Shown: positions 8,924 through 19,229, numbered from the stretch's first letter. The stretch: DNA of 64,000 bases from JACKAQ01 sp965227145 (GCA_965227145.1 OZ245730.1:3906001-3970000); one strand, 5' to 3'. A program made the numbers and translations. Notes: generated from the letters alone by a model not told the origin.

Positions 8924-9564
8924 GGAGGTCAATCATGAAAATGCTCAAAAACATTCTCGTGATACTGTTGATTTGCAATGGCTTGTTGATGGCCCAAAAA
9001 GGCTGGATAATGGATAAAGCGCACTCAAGTGTCGGTTTTGAAGCTGAGCACATTGTGGTATTGAGTGACGATTATGATGAGGAAAAAGGCTATCCGACGG
9101 TTGGTGTGACACAGGGATTTTTTGAAGAATTTGAAATTCAGTTTGTTCCGGGGGAGAACAATTTTGAAAACAGCAAATTTGTTGCACAAATAGCCGCTAA
9201 AAGTATTGATACGGATAATGTTATTCGCGATATGGATTTGAAATCGGAGAACTTTTTCTTTGTTGAAAAATTCCCGATGATCACTTTTCACAGCAAATCG
9301 TTCACAAAAGTGGATAACAGCAAATACAAGATGACTGGCGAGTTAACCATGCGCGGCGAAACCCGCGAAGTGGAGCTGGAAGTATTGCTGACTACCGTAT
9401 CCAACGATATTTCGAACTATGTATCTTTCACCGCAACCGGTTTGGTTGACCGGTTTGATTTCGGGATGAAGTGGAGCGACATATTCGAAAACGGCCGGTT
9501 TCGGGTTTCCCAATATATCAAGCTTAAAATGCAGGCAAATTTCGTTAGCTTTGCCAAATCATAA
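8924..9564 (+). CDS. YceI family periplasmic protein
   Basis: The coding part runs from the ATG at 8935 (209 aa); the feature start marks the RBS GGAGG at 8924-8928. MLKNILVILLICNGLLMAQ is a signal peptide. The YceI lipocalin-like barrel is clear: DKAHSSVGFEAEHIVV near the start, SIDTDNVIRDMDLKSENFF, FPMITFHSKSF and MTGELTMRGETREVELE. Family members are secreted and bind isoprenoid-like or amphiphilic lipids. It is probably monocistronic or grouped with the following TPR gene, whose start lies about 105 nt downstream. Confidence 0.9.
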
Positions 9565-9669
9565 TTGACACGCTGGCGTTATTTTAAACCGGATGACAGA
9601 GCCGCCGCAATCCCAGTTTGTTTGTTGGCAATAAAAAATATCGTGTGTTTTAAAAAAATGGAGTTAATC

Positions 9670-10986
9670 GTGAATATTTTCACCGCACTGAAAACAGCCG
9701 CTCTCACCGCATTACTTTTTATGCTGGCTGCAACTTTTCAGCCCGTTTCTGCACAGGAAGAAGGACTGGATGAAACCGAAAACGTGGCATGTGAACCGGA
9801 AAACATGACCACGCCCTACGATGCATTTGCTGATGAATCTGTCACCATGGATCAAATACGAATTTGGTACGATTACGGTCGCGAATATTACAAAAAAGCG
9901 CAGTATGGCAAATCCGAAGATAACTATTCAAAAGCTCTCCCCTATTTCTGGAAAGTTGTGGTTAACGATCAAACCGGTGCTTTTAAAGTCGTTTACGGTA
10001 AAATTGTGGATTGCTACCTGAACCTGAATCAGCCGGATAGCGCAATGTTGGCAACTTATCGCGGGTTAAAATTATATCCGGATTATCCGTCGCTGCATTA
10101 TCATGCCGGGTATTTGCAAAAAAACAAAGGGAACATCAACTGCGCAATTTTGCATTACGAAGCGTTGGTTTCCGATGAAACACAAGACCCGGATGCGTTA
10201 AAAAATTACTATATGGTGTTGTCTCAATTGTACTTACAGCTTGAAGATGAACGCGCCATCGACGCACAGCGGAAAGTCATCGAATACGATCCGGAAAATG
10301 TGGAAGCCGCAACAACGCTGGCACGAATGATGGACTTTTTTGGGATGGACCCGCTGAAAGCCCGTGAAGAAGCATTTCTGAAAGATACGACCAATGTGCT
10401 GAACGCCCGCCAATACGGCATGATTGCATTCGAATCCGGGCAATATGACAAAGCACTTCGCGCATTTAACGCAGTGCTGGTTCAGGAACCGGAAAACGTG
10501 GAAGCTTTCAGCTACATCGGGCGCGTTTATGAATCGAAAGATCAGCTTTCCAATGCGATCAACGTTTACAAAAAAATCATCACTATCGACCCGGATCGGC
10601 TCAATACGTTATGTGCGTTGGCTTCTGTTTACGGGAGATTGAACGAGTTTTCCGTGGCACGTTCGTATGTCCGGCGGGCAATTAATAAAGATGCCGGTTA
10701 TGGGCTGGCTTACATGGTGATGGGTGAAATTTATGAAAATGCAGTTATGAATTGCTCCAACAAACGCGAAAAAGATGGCTACAGCTACGATGACAAACTG
10801 GTATTTGAAATGGCTCGCGAAGAGTATCGCAAAGCCGCATCAAAAGATCGGAATGTTGCTTCTTCTGCGCAAAACCGCTTCAATCAGCTGGCGCCGTTTA
10901 TTCGCACAAAAGCAGATAAACACATGCAAGGAAATCGCGACACATTGAAAGATGGGTGTTATGCATGGATTAATCCAAATCTGTAA
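9670..10986 (+). CDS. Secreted TPR-repeat protein
   Basis: 438 aa from a GTG at 9670, chosen because GGAG (9660-9663) lies 6 nt upstream and the resulting N-terminus (NIFTALKTAALTALLFMLAATFQPVSAQ) is a good signal peptide; the frame is open further upstream. About eight TPR-like helical pairs follow (for example QYGMIAFESGQYDKALRAFNAVLVQEP and AFSYIGRVYESKDQLSNAINVYKKI). It is a probable periplasmic scaffold with no enzymatic motif. It is convergent with the GCS2-CBS gene; only 42 nt separate the stops and no clear terminator is visible between them. Confidence 0.8.
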   Translation: MNIFTALKTAALTALLFMLAATFQPVSAQEEGLDETENVACEPENMTTPYDAFADESVTMDQIRIWYDYGREYYKKAQYGKSEDNYSKALPYFWKVVVNDQTGAFKVVYGKIVDCYLNLNQPDSAMLATYRGLKLYPDYPSLHYHAGYLQKNKGNINCAILHYEALVSDETQDPDALKNYYMVLSQLYLQLEDERAIDAQRKVIEYDPENVEAATTLARMMDFFGMDPLKAREEAFLKDTTNVLNARQYGMIAFESGQYDKALRAFNAVLVQEPENVEAFSYIGRVYESKDQLSNAINVYKKIITIDPDRLNTLCALASVYGRLNEFSVARSYVRRAINKDAGYGLAYMVMGEIYENAVMNCSNKREKDGYSYDDKLVFEMAREEYRKAASKDRNVASSAQNRFNQLAPFIRTKADKHMQGNRDTLKDGCYAWINPNL

Positions 10987-11028
10987 CTGTCACTAATTTT
11001 TAACTTAGCTTTTTTTTCTGAACATACA

Positions 11029-13020
11029 TTACCTCCTCATTAATGAACCGCTGTTCTTAACCTTGTGTTTGGACGGCGGTTTATTATTTTGTGGCACCTC
11101 AATTTTGCCATACAGCTCATCCAGCAACTGCGCAGAAATTTTCATAAAATCATACTCTGTAACAATGCCAACCAGTCGCCCGGATTTTACCACCGGCAAA
11201 CAGCCGATTTCGTGTTTTTGCATCATTAAAACAGCATCGACAGTAAACATTTCCGGTGATGCGGTTATGGGATTGCGAATCATAATATCGCTGGCACAGA
11301 CAGCCGCATTTTTTCGCCCTTCGTTGGCACGTACATAATGATGAATAATGCTTCGCGAGGTAATCAGCCCGACCAACTCCCCGTTATCGCCCTCCACGGG
11401 AATATGCCGCACATCTTTCCAATCCATTATGCTGGTCACCAAATCCACCAAATCCGTTTGCTGAACGGTGAACAAATCGTTTGCCATAATTTGTTCAACC
11501 CGCCCGAATTTATTGATCCAACTGCCCGCTTCATCGATGGTTGCCAGATCCCATTTGTGCACCGGCGTGTTGGTTTTTTGGCGTTTTACAATGCCGGCTG
11601 TCAGTGCAACCAGCGATTCATCGCCGTAGCCTTTTTCTTTCAAATTGGTGAATGAACGCAACATCCAGCGGGAGCCGGTGTTTCCCGATTCCACTCTTTC
11701 CTGAATAATGGAGAGGTATTTGTCGATATCCGACGCATCGATATTGGCGCGTTTCAATCCTTCTTTGGCGATTGGCAGCAACTCTTTCAACACCAGATCC
11801 TGCGCCGTGTAACGGCTATCGTTGATCCAGTAAAAGCTGGCATCGAGCCCGTTTCGTGCAGCATTTGTGAAGTTTTCGACTGCCAGATCGAACTCAATTT
11901 TATTGGGCAAATTGCGATATTCGTCCGGCATTCCGTGCATCAGTCCAAACCAGAATGCCGCGTTGGCCACTTCGTCCACAACGGTTGGACCTGCGGGCAG
12001 CACACGGTTTTCGATACGCAAATGCGGCTTGCCATCCAAAATGCCGTAACAGGCTCTGTTCCATCGATAGATCGTTCCGTTAAAAATGCGCAATGCCGTA
12101 AGGTCCGGTATTTCGCCATTTTTGAAGATATCCCAGGATTTTTCGGCGACATCCGCGTACAGCAGCAAACGGAATCGCGATACGTCATCCTGAAAAATTT
12201 CCAGAATTGAATTTCGCACCCACTGATCGGAGAATGACACCCGCGAACGACCTTTGCGCAAATGATGCGACATATTTCGTGTATCGATGGCTTGCTGAAA
12301 CAGCGCGATGCGGGTTTCGTGCCACAGCCGCTTTCCAAAAAGCAGCGGCGAATTGGTTGCCACAGCGAGCACCGGCGCGGTAATCAGTTTCGAAAAATTG
12401 TAGGTGTCGATAAATTGCGCGGGGCTCACCTGATAATGGATTTGAAAAGAGGTGTTGCAAAATTCGAACGACGGATAATCCTGTTTGAAAATCAGTTCAT
12501 CTTTGCCCAAAATATGATATTCGAACGGGCCGCCGCGCATACGGCGCAGGCTGTTGAACAGCGCCTCATAACGGGGCATGGGTGTCATGTTATCCAGTTC
12601 CAAATCCATATTCCGGATGGTTGGCAGAATGCCGCAAAGGATAACATCACCGCGCATCATCCGGACTGCTTTGCATGCTTTTGCGAGCGCAGCGTGTATT
12701 TCTGTTTCCAATTTGCTCAAACAATCGCCGCAAAATTCCATGGGATCGAGATTGAATTCCAGATTAAATTTGGCAAGTTCAGTTGTGAAGTGCGGATCGC
12801 GTATGCGCGGCAACACGCTTTCGATAACCGGCGCCGGACGCCAGAATTCATCGATCATACACAATTCCTGCTCAGCGCCGATTCGGGTAATATTGCTTTC
12901 AATTACACCGGATTTGATCATTTCATCCAGCGTACGCAAATCTTCCAATAGCGATCGCATAAACGCCTGCAGTTCCAGCGATTGAACAGCTTCTTTTACA
13001 TTCAAATTACCCATTGGCAA
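11029..13020 (-). CDS. Glutamate-cysteine ligase family 2 (GCS2) protein with tandem CBS domains
   Basis: 663 aa. Residues ~40-430 are a GCS2/YbdK-type carboxylate-amine ligase domain: RIGAEQELCMIDEFWRPAPV carries the metal-binding Glu residues, followed by FNLEFNLDPMEF, ILCGILPT and SFQIHYQVSP. Residues ~515-640 hold two CBS motifs (DVRHIPVEGDNGELVGLITSRSIIHHY; HEIGCLPVVKSGRLVGIVTEYDFMKI), which sense adenine nucleotides. GCS2 proteins join an amine to glutamate's carboxylate. The CBS pair suggests control by energy state. Whether the product is gamma-glutamylcysteine is not certain; no glutathione synthetase gene is nearby. Confidence 0.82.
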   Translation of the reverse strand: MPMGNLNVKEAVQSLELQAFMRSLLEDLRTLDEMIKSGVIESNITRIGAEQELCMIDEFWRPAPVIESVLPRIRDPHFTTELAKFNLEFNLDPMEFCGDCLSKLETEIHAALAKACKAVRMMRGDVILCGILPTIRNMDLELDNMTPMPRYEALFNSLRRMRGGPFEYHILGKDELIFKQDYPSFEFCNTSFQIHYQVSPAQFIDTYNFSKLITAPVLAVATNSPLLFGKRLWHETRIALFQQAIDTRNMSHHLRKGRSRVSFSDQWVRNSILEIFQDDVSRFRLLLYADVAEKSWDIFKNGEIPDLTALRIFNGTIYRWNRACYGILDGKPHLRIENRVLPAGPTVVDEVANAAFWFGLMHGMPDEYRNLPNKIEFDLAVENFTNAARNGLDASFYWINDSRYTAQDLVLKELLPIAKEGLKRANIDASDIDKYLSIIQERVESGNTGSRWMLRSFTNLKEKGYGDESLVALTAGIVKRQKTNTPVHKWDLATIDEAGSWINKFGRVEQIMANDLFTVQQTDLVDLVTSIMDWKDVRHIPVEGDNGELVGLITSRSIIHHYVRANEGRKNAAVCASDIMIRNPITASPEMFTVDAVLMMQKHEIGCLPVVKSGRLVGIVTEYDFMKISAQLLDELYGKIEVPQNNKPPSKHKVKNSGSLMRR

Positions 13021-13556
13021 CCCCTTGGATTCAGAACTGTATTCAATATTCTATATGAATAAATTTCGCAATTATTTGTAACGTGCTGGTAGAAATCGTC
13101 GGTTGTCAGTCAATTCGAAAATCATGCTGCATTTTACGGCAGCATCGTTTAAAAGTCAAATCAGCTGTTTTGGGTTTAACTTTTCGTTACGGTGCTCGCC
13201 GTGTATAAAAGTTAAGCATTTTTTCGCGTTAACGATATAGCTTTATCGGCAGATGTATTTTTTTATTTTGAACCACAAGTTTTACTCCCGGCTCAGTATT
13301 CATGTAATAAAAGGGTGCCACAAAATCGTTAGCAGCCACGCGTTGCACAGAATCCATAAATTCCAATTTTTCAATTATTTAAGTAAAAAAATAATCCATT
13401 TCGTTTAAATCGCTCCAATTGTGTGGCAGAGCGATTTCGAACAATCTCCAAACACCCATTTTTGTAAGCACATATTTTTATTAGGCTTACGCGAAATGAA
13501 ATTTTATTGGCAAACGCTTTGCTATTATAGCGAACATTTGATTAAGGAAGAATTTT
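13021..13556. other. 536-bp divergent intergenic region with three hairpins
   Basis: No ORF is supported. Three inverted repeats stand out: ATGCTGC/GCAGCAT near 13123-13145; a nested element with outer arms TTAACTTTT (13176-13184) and AAAAGTTAA (13207-13215) and inner arms ACGG/CCGT; and AAATCGCTC (13407-13415) with GAGCGATTT (13429-13437). A palindrome GCAAA-CGC-TTTGC (13510-13522) lies just upstream of the cbb3 locus. No hairpin is followed by a good T run. The region must carry promoters for both flanking genes. Confidence 0.6.
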
Positions 13557-14255
13557 GTGACTGAATACTGGATCATCTTTACCATCGGATTTTTTAGCAG
13601 CTTCGGGCATTGTATTGGTATGTGCGGGGGATTTGTTACAGCATACACCATTCAATTGCAAACCGGGGAACGCTATTCTACCAGTTTATTTCATCGGTTA
13701 ACGCCGCACTTTCTGTATAATACCGGCAGAGTGTTTACGTACAGTTTGCTGGGGGGGCTATTCGGATTGGTCGGCGAAACGTTGAATGTCATTGGCGGAT
13801 TGCATGCATATCAGGGGGTTTTGCAAGCCGTTGCCGGTGTTTTGATGATTTTGATCGGTCTCGATATGGGTGGTTGGGTGCCATCCAAATATTCTTCCAG
13901 CTTTCCGGGGTACGACCTGTTTAAGCGATTAATCGGCCGTTCGTTACGCCAGGTACATAACGGTAAGATGTTAGGTTTAGGGTTTGTTATGGGGTTCATT
14001 CCATGCGGTCTGGTGTATGCTGCCGGCGCAAAAGCTGCGGCTTCCGGCGGCATACTCAGCGGCATGGCGACGATGTTGTTTTTTGGCTTGGGAACATTTC
14101 CGGCACTGATTGCCGTTGGGTTGAGTGCGACGGCTGTTTCCGCAAATTTCCGCAGCAAGGTGTTTAAATTTGCCACAGTTTTGGTGATTGTATTGGGAAT
14201 TGTTACCACTTATAAGGGATTTAACAACGCATCCACAGCGTTTAACAAACCGTAA
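13557..14255 (+). CDS. SafE/TauE-like membrane protein of the cbb3 oxidase locus
   Basis: 232 aa integral membrane protein with about six hydrophobic segments. The opening FFSSFGHCIGMCGGFVTAY has the His-Cys-x3-Cys motif of the cytochrome-biogenesis (DsbD-like) type of sulfite-exporter TauE/SafE proteins. A second conserved segment, GLGFVMGFIPCGLVYAA, carries another Cys. These genes regularly lie beside ccoI/ccoS and are thought to help copper or redox supply during cbb3 oxidase assembly. The start is GTG at 13557 with AAGGAAG upstream. The stop is 13 nt before ccoI. Confidence 0.82.
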   Translation: MTEYWIIFTIGFFSSFGHCIGMCGGFVTAYTIQLQTGERYSTSLFHRLTPHFLYNTGRVFTYSLLGGLFGLVGETLNVIGGLHAYQGVLQAVAGVLMILIGLDMGGWVPSKYSSSFPGYDLFKRLIGRSLRQVHNGKMLGLGFVMGFIPCGLVYAAGAKAAASGGILSGMATMLFFGLGTFPALIAVGLSATAVSANFRSKVFKFATVLVIVLGIVTTYKGFNNASTAFNKP

Positions 14256-14268
14256 CTCAAGAAATTCA

Positions 14269-16728
14269 ATGCCACTAAAGGATTCCGGTTTGGTCGAAGC
14301 GCCCGAAAAAACACCGGTGACGACAGACGTTGCCTGTTACCATTGCGGTCTGCCATGTGCGGATGAAACCGTTCATCTGGACGAAAAGGCTTTTTGCTGC
14401 AATGGTTGCAAAATGGTGTTCGAAATTTTGAACGAAAACGACCTTTGCCAATATTACGATTTGAACGAAAATCCCGGTGCACGCCCGAAAGCGGTGGAAA
14501 TGCCCGAGCGTTTCGCGTATCTGGATGATGAAGCTATTCAGCAGAAACTGACCGATTTCCGGGATGACCGCCTCACGAAAGTGACGTTTTACATTCCGGC
14601 CATTCGCTGTAGCTCCTGTTTGTGGCTGTTGGAAAATCTCTACAAAATCAATGCGGCGTTCAGCCAGTCCAAAGTTGATTTTTTGCGGAAGGAACTATCG
14701 GTAACGTTTCGCCATTCGGAAATTTCGCTGCGGCAAACGGTGGAACTGTTGGCAGCGCTGGGTTACGAACCGCTGATCAATCTGGATGGCGTGGGCAATC
14801 AGCAATCGCAACAGCGCACCAACCGCAGTTTATACATTAAAATAGGTGTTGCCGGATTTTGCTTTGGCAACATTATGTTGCTCAGTTTTCCGGAATATCT
14901 GGCCATCGGCGATACGATCACTCCGGGTTTTCGCCGGTTTTTTGGCATTATGAACATTTTGCTATCGCTACCGGTGCTGTTTTACAGCGCTATCGATTAT
15001 CTGAAATCCGCATATGCCAGCTTGCGCCACCGCGCCATTAATATTGATGTGCCGCTATCGCTGGGCATTTTGGCGATGTTCGGTCGCAGCCTGATCGAAA
15101 TTTTGTGGCACAATAGCGCCGGATACATGGACTCATTTGCCGGACTGGTATTTTTGCTGCTCATCGGCAAAATATTCCAGCAAAAAACGTATGATAATTT
15201 ATCGTTCGAACGTGACTATAAATCTTTTTTCCCCATCGCCATTACCCGCAAAACCGGCAACAGCGAAACCAGCATTCCGCTGGAAAAGCTGGAAGTCGGC
15301 AATCGCGTGGTGGTTCGCCATCAGGAATTGATTCCGGCGGACAGCGTGCTGATCAACGGCGATGGCATGATCGATTACAGCTTTGTTACCGGCGAAGCCG
15401 AACCGGTTGCCAAATACTCCGGCGATTTGGTTTACGCGGGTGGACGGCAGGTTGGCAGCGCCATCGAAATGGAAGTTGTGAAAGATGTGTCCCAAAGCTA
15501 TCTCACGCAATTGTGGAACAACGATGCATTCGGCAACCCGGATGCGCACAACATGAATTCGTTTGTGAACAGCATCAGCAAATATTTTACCATCGCGATT
15601 TTGAGCATTGCCACAATCGCCGGCATTTTCTGGCTGCAAACGGATATCACGCTGGCGCTGAACGCGTTTACCGCTGTGCTGATCATCGCCTGCCCGTGTG
15701 CGTTGGCGCTTTCCACGCCGTTCACGCTGGGCAACGTCCTGCGCATTTTCGGACGGAATCAATTTTATCTGAAAAATACGCAGGTGGTTGAAAATCTCGC
15801 CAAAATCAGCAGCATCGTTTTCGACAAAACCGGAACCATTACCCAGCCGCGCAGCGCAGATGTGCAGTTCGTTTCGCTGAACGGTCGTCCGGATTTGAGC
15901 AATGAACATCAAATATTAGTGAAATCGTTGGTAAAACATTCGACGCATCCGCTGAGCTTCAACATCTTCCACTCAATTCTGGCAACCGCAACCGGTTCCG
16001 TAGAGGGGTACCTGGAAAAACCAGGTCTGGGGATAACCGGTACAGTAAATGGCCATGAATTAAAAGTGGGATCAAAGGTGTTTATTGGGGGCAATATTGA
16101 GGCTCAGCGGGACAATGCGTCGCAGGTGTTTGTATCGATTGACGGACAGGTGAAGGGATATTTTAACATTTCCAACAGCTATCGCACCGGATTGCACGAC
16201 TTGATCAACCGATTGAGCGCAACTTTCCGGCTGTCTCTGATTTCCGGCGATAACGATCGCGAACGCGAAAACCTGCAACAATTTTTCGGCGAAACAGCGG
16301 AATTGCGATTCAGCCAGTCGCCCCAACAAAAGCTGGAATACATCAGCGGTCTGCAACATTCCGGTGCAAAAGTGCTGATGATCGGCGATGGCTTAAACGA
16401 CGCTGGCGCATTGAAACAAAGTGATGTCGGCATTTCCATTTCGGAAGATCTGAACAGTTTTTCCCCGGCCTGCGATGCCATTTTAAACGCGAATGCTTTC
16501 GAACGACTGGGCGATTTCATGCGTTTTTCGCGAACCGGGATGAACGTCATCCGGTTCAATTTGCTGCTTTCACTGCTGTACAATATCGTCGGATTATCTT
16601 TCGCGGTTTCCGGAACGCTCTCTCCGCTGATTTGCGCAATATTGATGCCCATCAGCTCCATTTCGGTTATCGCGATTGCCAGCGGTGCCACCGGTTTGTT
16701 GGGACGCCGTTTCGGATTATGGCAATAA
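14269..16728 (+). CDS. ccoI: Copper-translocating P-type ATPase CcoI (FixI)
   Basis: 819 aa from the ATG at 14269. The frame continues upstream, but that would overlap the preceding gene. N-terminal zinc-ribbon-like Cys cluster (ACYHCGLPC, AFCCNGCKMVF), then an HMA-like domain with IRCSSCLWLLENL, membrane helices, the metal-transport motif CPC (Cys475-Cys477), phosphorylation site Asp519 in DKTGTIT and GDGLNDAGALKQSDVGI. This is the FixI/CcoI arrangement: an inner-membrane pump that exports copper for the CuB centre of cbb3 oxidase. CcoS follows 29 nt later, as in other cbb3 assembly clusters. Confidence 0.95.
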   Translation: MPLKDSGLVEAPEKTPVTTDVACYHCGLPCADETVHLDEKAFCCNGCKMVFEILNENDLCQYYDLNENPGARPKAVEMPERFAYLDDEAIQQKLTDFRDDRLTKVTFYIPAIRCSSCLWLLENLYKINAAFSQSKVDFLRKELSVTFRHSEISLRQTVELLAALGYEPLINLDGVGNQQSQQRTNRSLYIKIGVAGFCFGNIMLLSFPEYLAIGDTITPGFRRFFGIMNILLSLPVLFYSAIDYLKSAYASLRHRAINIDVPLSLGILAMFGRSLIEILWHNSAGYMDSFAGLVFLLLIGKIFQQKTYDNLSFERDYKSFFPIAITRKTGNSETSIPLEKLEVGNRVVVRHQELIPADSVLINGDGMIDYSFVTGEAEPVAKYSGDLVYAGGRQVGSAIEMEVVKDVSQSYLTQLWNNDAFGNPDAHNMNSFVNSISKYFTIAILSIATIAGIFWLQTDITLALNAFTAVLIIACPCALALSTPFTLGNVLRIFGRNQFYLKNTQVVENLAKISSIVFDKTGTITQPRSADVQFVSLNGRPDLSNEHQILVKSLVKHSTHPLSFNIFHSILATATGSVEGYLEKPGLGITGTVNGHELKVGSKVFIGGNIEAQRDNASQVFVSIDGQVKGYFNISNSYRTGLHDLINRLSATFRLSLISGDNDRERENLQQFFGETAELRFSQSPQQKLEYISGLQHSGAKVLMIGDGLNDAGALKQSDVGISISEDLNSFSPACDAILNANAFERLGDFMRFSRTGMNVIRFNLLLSLLYNIVGLSFAVSGTLSPLICAILMPISSISVIAIASGATGLLGRRFGLWQ

Positions 16729-16757
16729 ACCATTGATAAAACAGAGGTTATAATCAA

Positions 16758-17009
16758 ATGGGTGTAATAATTTTGTTAATCATCGCATGTGTTGTTTTTG
16801 CCGGAGGCTTTTTGCTGGCGTTTTTGTGGGCTGTAAAAACGGGTCAGTTTGATGACCGCTATACGCCATCCATGCGCATTTTACTGGATGATCAACCTTC
16901 AAACGAGCAGAAGAAATCTAACAGCGGAAAACTTAACATCCATCAATATACATCATCGCACTTTACATCTGACAGCAGGTTTTTAACACAAAAACGGAGG
17001 AATGTTTAA
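16758..17009 (+). CDS. ccoS: cbb3 oxidase assembly protein CcoS
   Basis: 83 aa. One transmembrane helix (VIILLIIACVVFAGGFLLAFLWAV) followed at once by the CcoS signature TGQFDDRYTPSMRILLDD. CcoS is required to insert heme and copper cofactors into CcoN. The C-terminal ~35 residues are low in complexity and polar, longer than in many CcoS proteins. Its TAA shares one base with the ATG of ccoNO, and the ccoNO RBS (GGAGG, 16996-17000) lies inside ccoS, so translation is probably coupled. Confidence 0.92.
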   Translation: MGVIILLIIACVVFAGGFLLAFLWAVKTGQFDDRYTPSMRILLDDQPSNEQKKSNSGKLNIHQYTSSHFTSDSRFLTQKRRNV

Positions 17010-19149
17010 TGGCCGTAGAGAATTTTTACTACGACAACAAGATCGTGCGGGATTTTGCATACGCAACGATGTTGTGGGGGGTCGTGGGAATGCTCGTCGG
17101 GGTGATTGCAGCACTTCAGGTTTTTTGGCCAGAAGCCAACCTGGGATTGCAGTTTACCACTTTCGGGCGTATCCGTCCGCTTCACACCAATGCCGTAATT
17201 TTCGCATTTGTCGGTAATGGCATTTTTATGGGGGTTTATTACTCTTTACAGCGCCTGTGCAAAGCCCGTATGTTTAGCGATTTTTTAGGCAAATTGCACT
17301 TTTGGGGCTGGCAAATTATCATCGTTTTGGCGGCAGTAACGTTGCCGTTAGGAATCACTACATCCAAAGAATATGCCGAACTGGAATGGCCGATTGATAT
17401 TTTGATCGCAGTCGTCTGGATTATTTTCGGTGTCAACATGATGGCAACCATTATCAAACGCCGTGAACGGCATATGTATGTTGCCATTTGGTTTTACATC
17501 GCCACATTCTTTACCGTAGCGATGCTGCACGTCGTTAACTCGCTGGCAATTCCGGTCAGTTTATTCAAAAGTTATTCCGTATTCGCAGGTGTTCAGGATG
17601 CACTGATCCAGTGGTGGTATGGTCACAATGCGGTGGCTTTCTTTTTAACCACACCGTATCTGGGTTTGATGTATTACTTCCTGCCCAAAGCTGCAAACCG
17701 TCCGGTGTATTCCTACCGGTTGTCAATCATCCACTTTTGGGCTTTGATTTTATTTACATTTGGGCTGGTCCGCACCACTTGTTGTATAACGCATTACCGG
17801 ACTGGGCACAATCGCTCGGTATGGTTTTCTCGCTGATGCTCATCGCGCCATCATGGGGTGGTATGCTGAACGGGTTGTTAACGTTGCGCGGCGCATGGGA
17901 CCGGGTTCGCCAAGACCCAATTCTGAAATTTATGGTTGTTGCAGTAACCGCATATGGTATGGCAACGTTTGAAGGCCCAATGCTTTCAATCAAAAGCGTA
18001 AACGCGCTTTCGCACTTTACGGACTGGACAATTGCCCACGTTCACATTGGCGCACTTGGCTGGAACGGTTTCCTTACCTTTGGTGTGCTTTACTGGATTT
18101 TCCCAAAAATTTTCAGAACAAAATTGCACTCCATCAAATTAGCCAACTTCCATTTCTGGATTGGCACGCTGGGAATTTTATTTTACGCAATCCCGATGTA
18201 TTGGGCTGGCATCACCCAGGGTTTGATGTGGAAACAATTTAATGCCGATGGCTATCTGCAATACCCGATCTTTTTGGAAACGGTGTTGCAGCTTATCCCG
18301 ATGTATATGTTACGTGCCTTTGGCGGCGTGTTATTCCTCGGCGGAACTATCGTCGGTGTTTATAACCTGATGAAAACAGCAATGGCCGGCAATTTGTTAG
18401 CGGACGAAGCTGATTCCGCGCCCGCATTGGAAGCCGGACCGTATGTTGATCATGGCAAAAACGTTTACGGACACCGTTTTCTGGAAAGCCGTCCGATTCA
18501 GTTTTCAGTACTTGCGGTAATCGCCGTTGCGATTGGTGGTGCCGTCGAGTTCATCCCGACAGCTTTGGTAGAATCGAACATCCCGACCATTGCCAGCGTT
18601 AAACCTTATACGCCGCTGGAGTTAGAGGGACGCGATATTTACATCCGCGAAGGCTGTTACACATGCCACTCACAGCAAGTTCGTCCTTTCCGCAGCGAAA
18701 CAGAACGCTACGGCGAATATTCCAAACCGGGCGAATTTATTTACGATCACCCATTCCAATGGGGATCCAAACGCCTCGGCCCGGATTTACACCGCATCGG
18801 TCAAAAATACCCTGATGCATGGCATTACAACCACATGATGGATCCGCGCTCAATGTCACCGGGATCAATCATGCCGCGTTACCCGTGGTTAAGCGAACAA
18901 GATGTTAATAAAGCATTGACACCCGGCAAAATTTCCGCAATGACAACGCTCGGTGTACCGTATCCGGATGGTTACGATCAGTTCGCGCTAAAAGATTATG
19001 ATACGCAAGCCCAGCAAATTGCAGACGGTTTAAGCCAAAACGGCATTACAGTTGAAAAAGATAAAGAAATTGTCGCGCTGATTGGCTATCTGCAACGATT
19101 GGGTACCGATATCAAAATGGAACGGACTGCCCGGCTGGAGACCAAATAA
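17009..19149 (+). CDS. ccoNO: cbb3 cytochrome oxidase CcoN-CcoO fusion, interrupted by a -1 frameshift
   Basis: Two frames join into one protein. 17009 to ~17749 encodes the first half of CcoN (heme ligand in IRPLHTNAV; WWYGHNAVAFFLTTPYLG). The other frame, from ~17749 to 19149, continues with YIWAGPHHLLYNALPDW (CuB His pair), IAHVHIGALGWNGF and then CcoO with its heme-c motif CYTCHSQQVRP. At the junction the T run 17748-17751 has four T; one more T would read WALIFIYIWAGPHH, the family sequence. Downstream residues are well conserved, so this is either a recent mutation, a sequencing error or recoding. CcoN and CcoO fusion (catalytic heme-copper subunit plus membrane-bound cytochrome c) is known in FCB bacteria. 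Confidence 0.9.
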
Positions 19150-19179
19150 GTGAACTTGGGGTTATAATATTGAGTGTGG

Positions 19180-19229
19180 GCGCTAAGGCGCATAGGGGGC
19201 AACTGTGGGGGTTGTTGGCGCCTTAACGC
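19180..19229 (+). promoter_or_regulatory. Intra-operon stem-loop between ccoNO and ccoQ
   Basis: Arms GCGCTAAGGCGC (19180-19191) and GCGCCTTAACGC (19218-19229) pair over 12 positions with one mismatch, around a G-rich loop. There is no T run after it, so it is more likely an mRNA-processing or 3'-protection hairpin than a terminator. It fills most of the 113-nt gap between the two genes. Confidence 0.6.

Noticed and set aside
12262..12951. Plus-strand ORF of 229 aa opposite the GCS2-CBS gene
   Set aside because: Antisense to a well-conserved domain; no RBS or family match, so a shadow frame.
17740..17762. Programmed -1 or +1 frameshifting in ccoNO
   Set aside because: No classic X-XXY-YYZ slippery site with a downstream structure is evident, and the family sequence is restored by one extra T; mutation or error is simpler.
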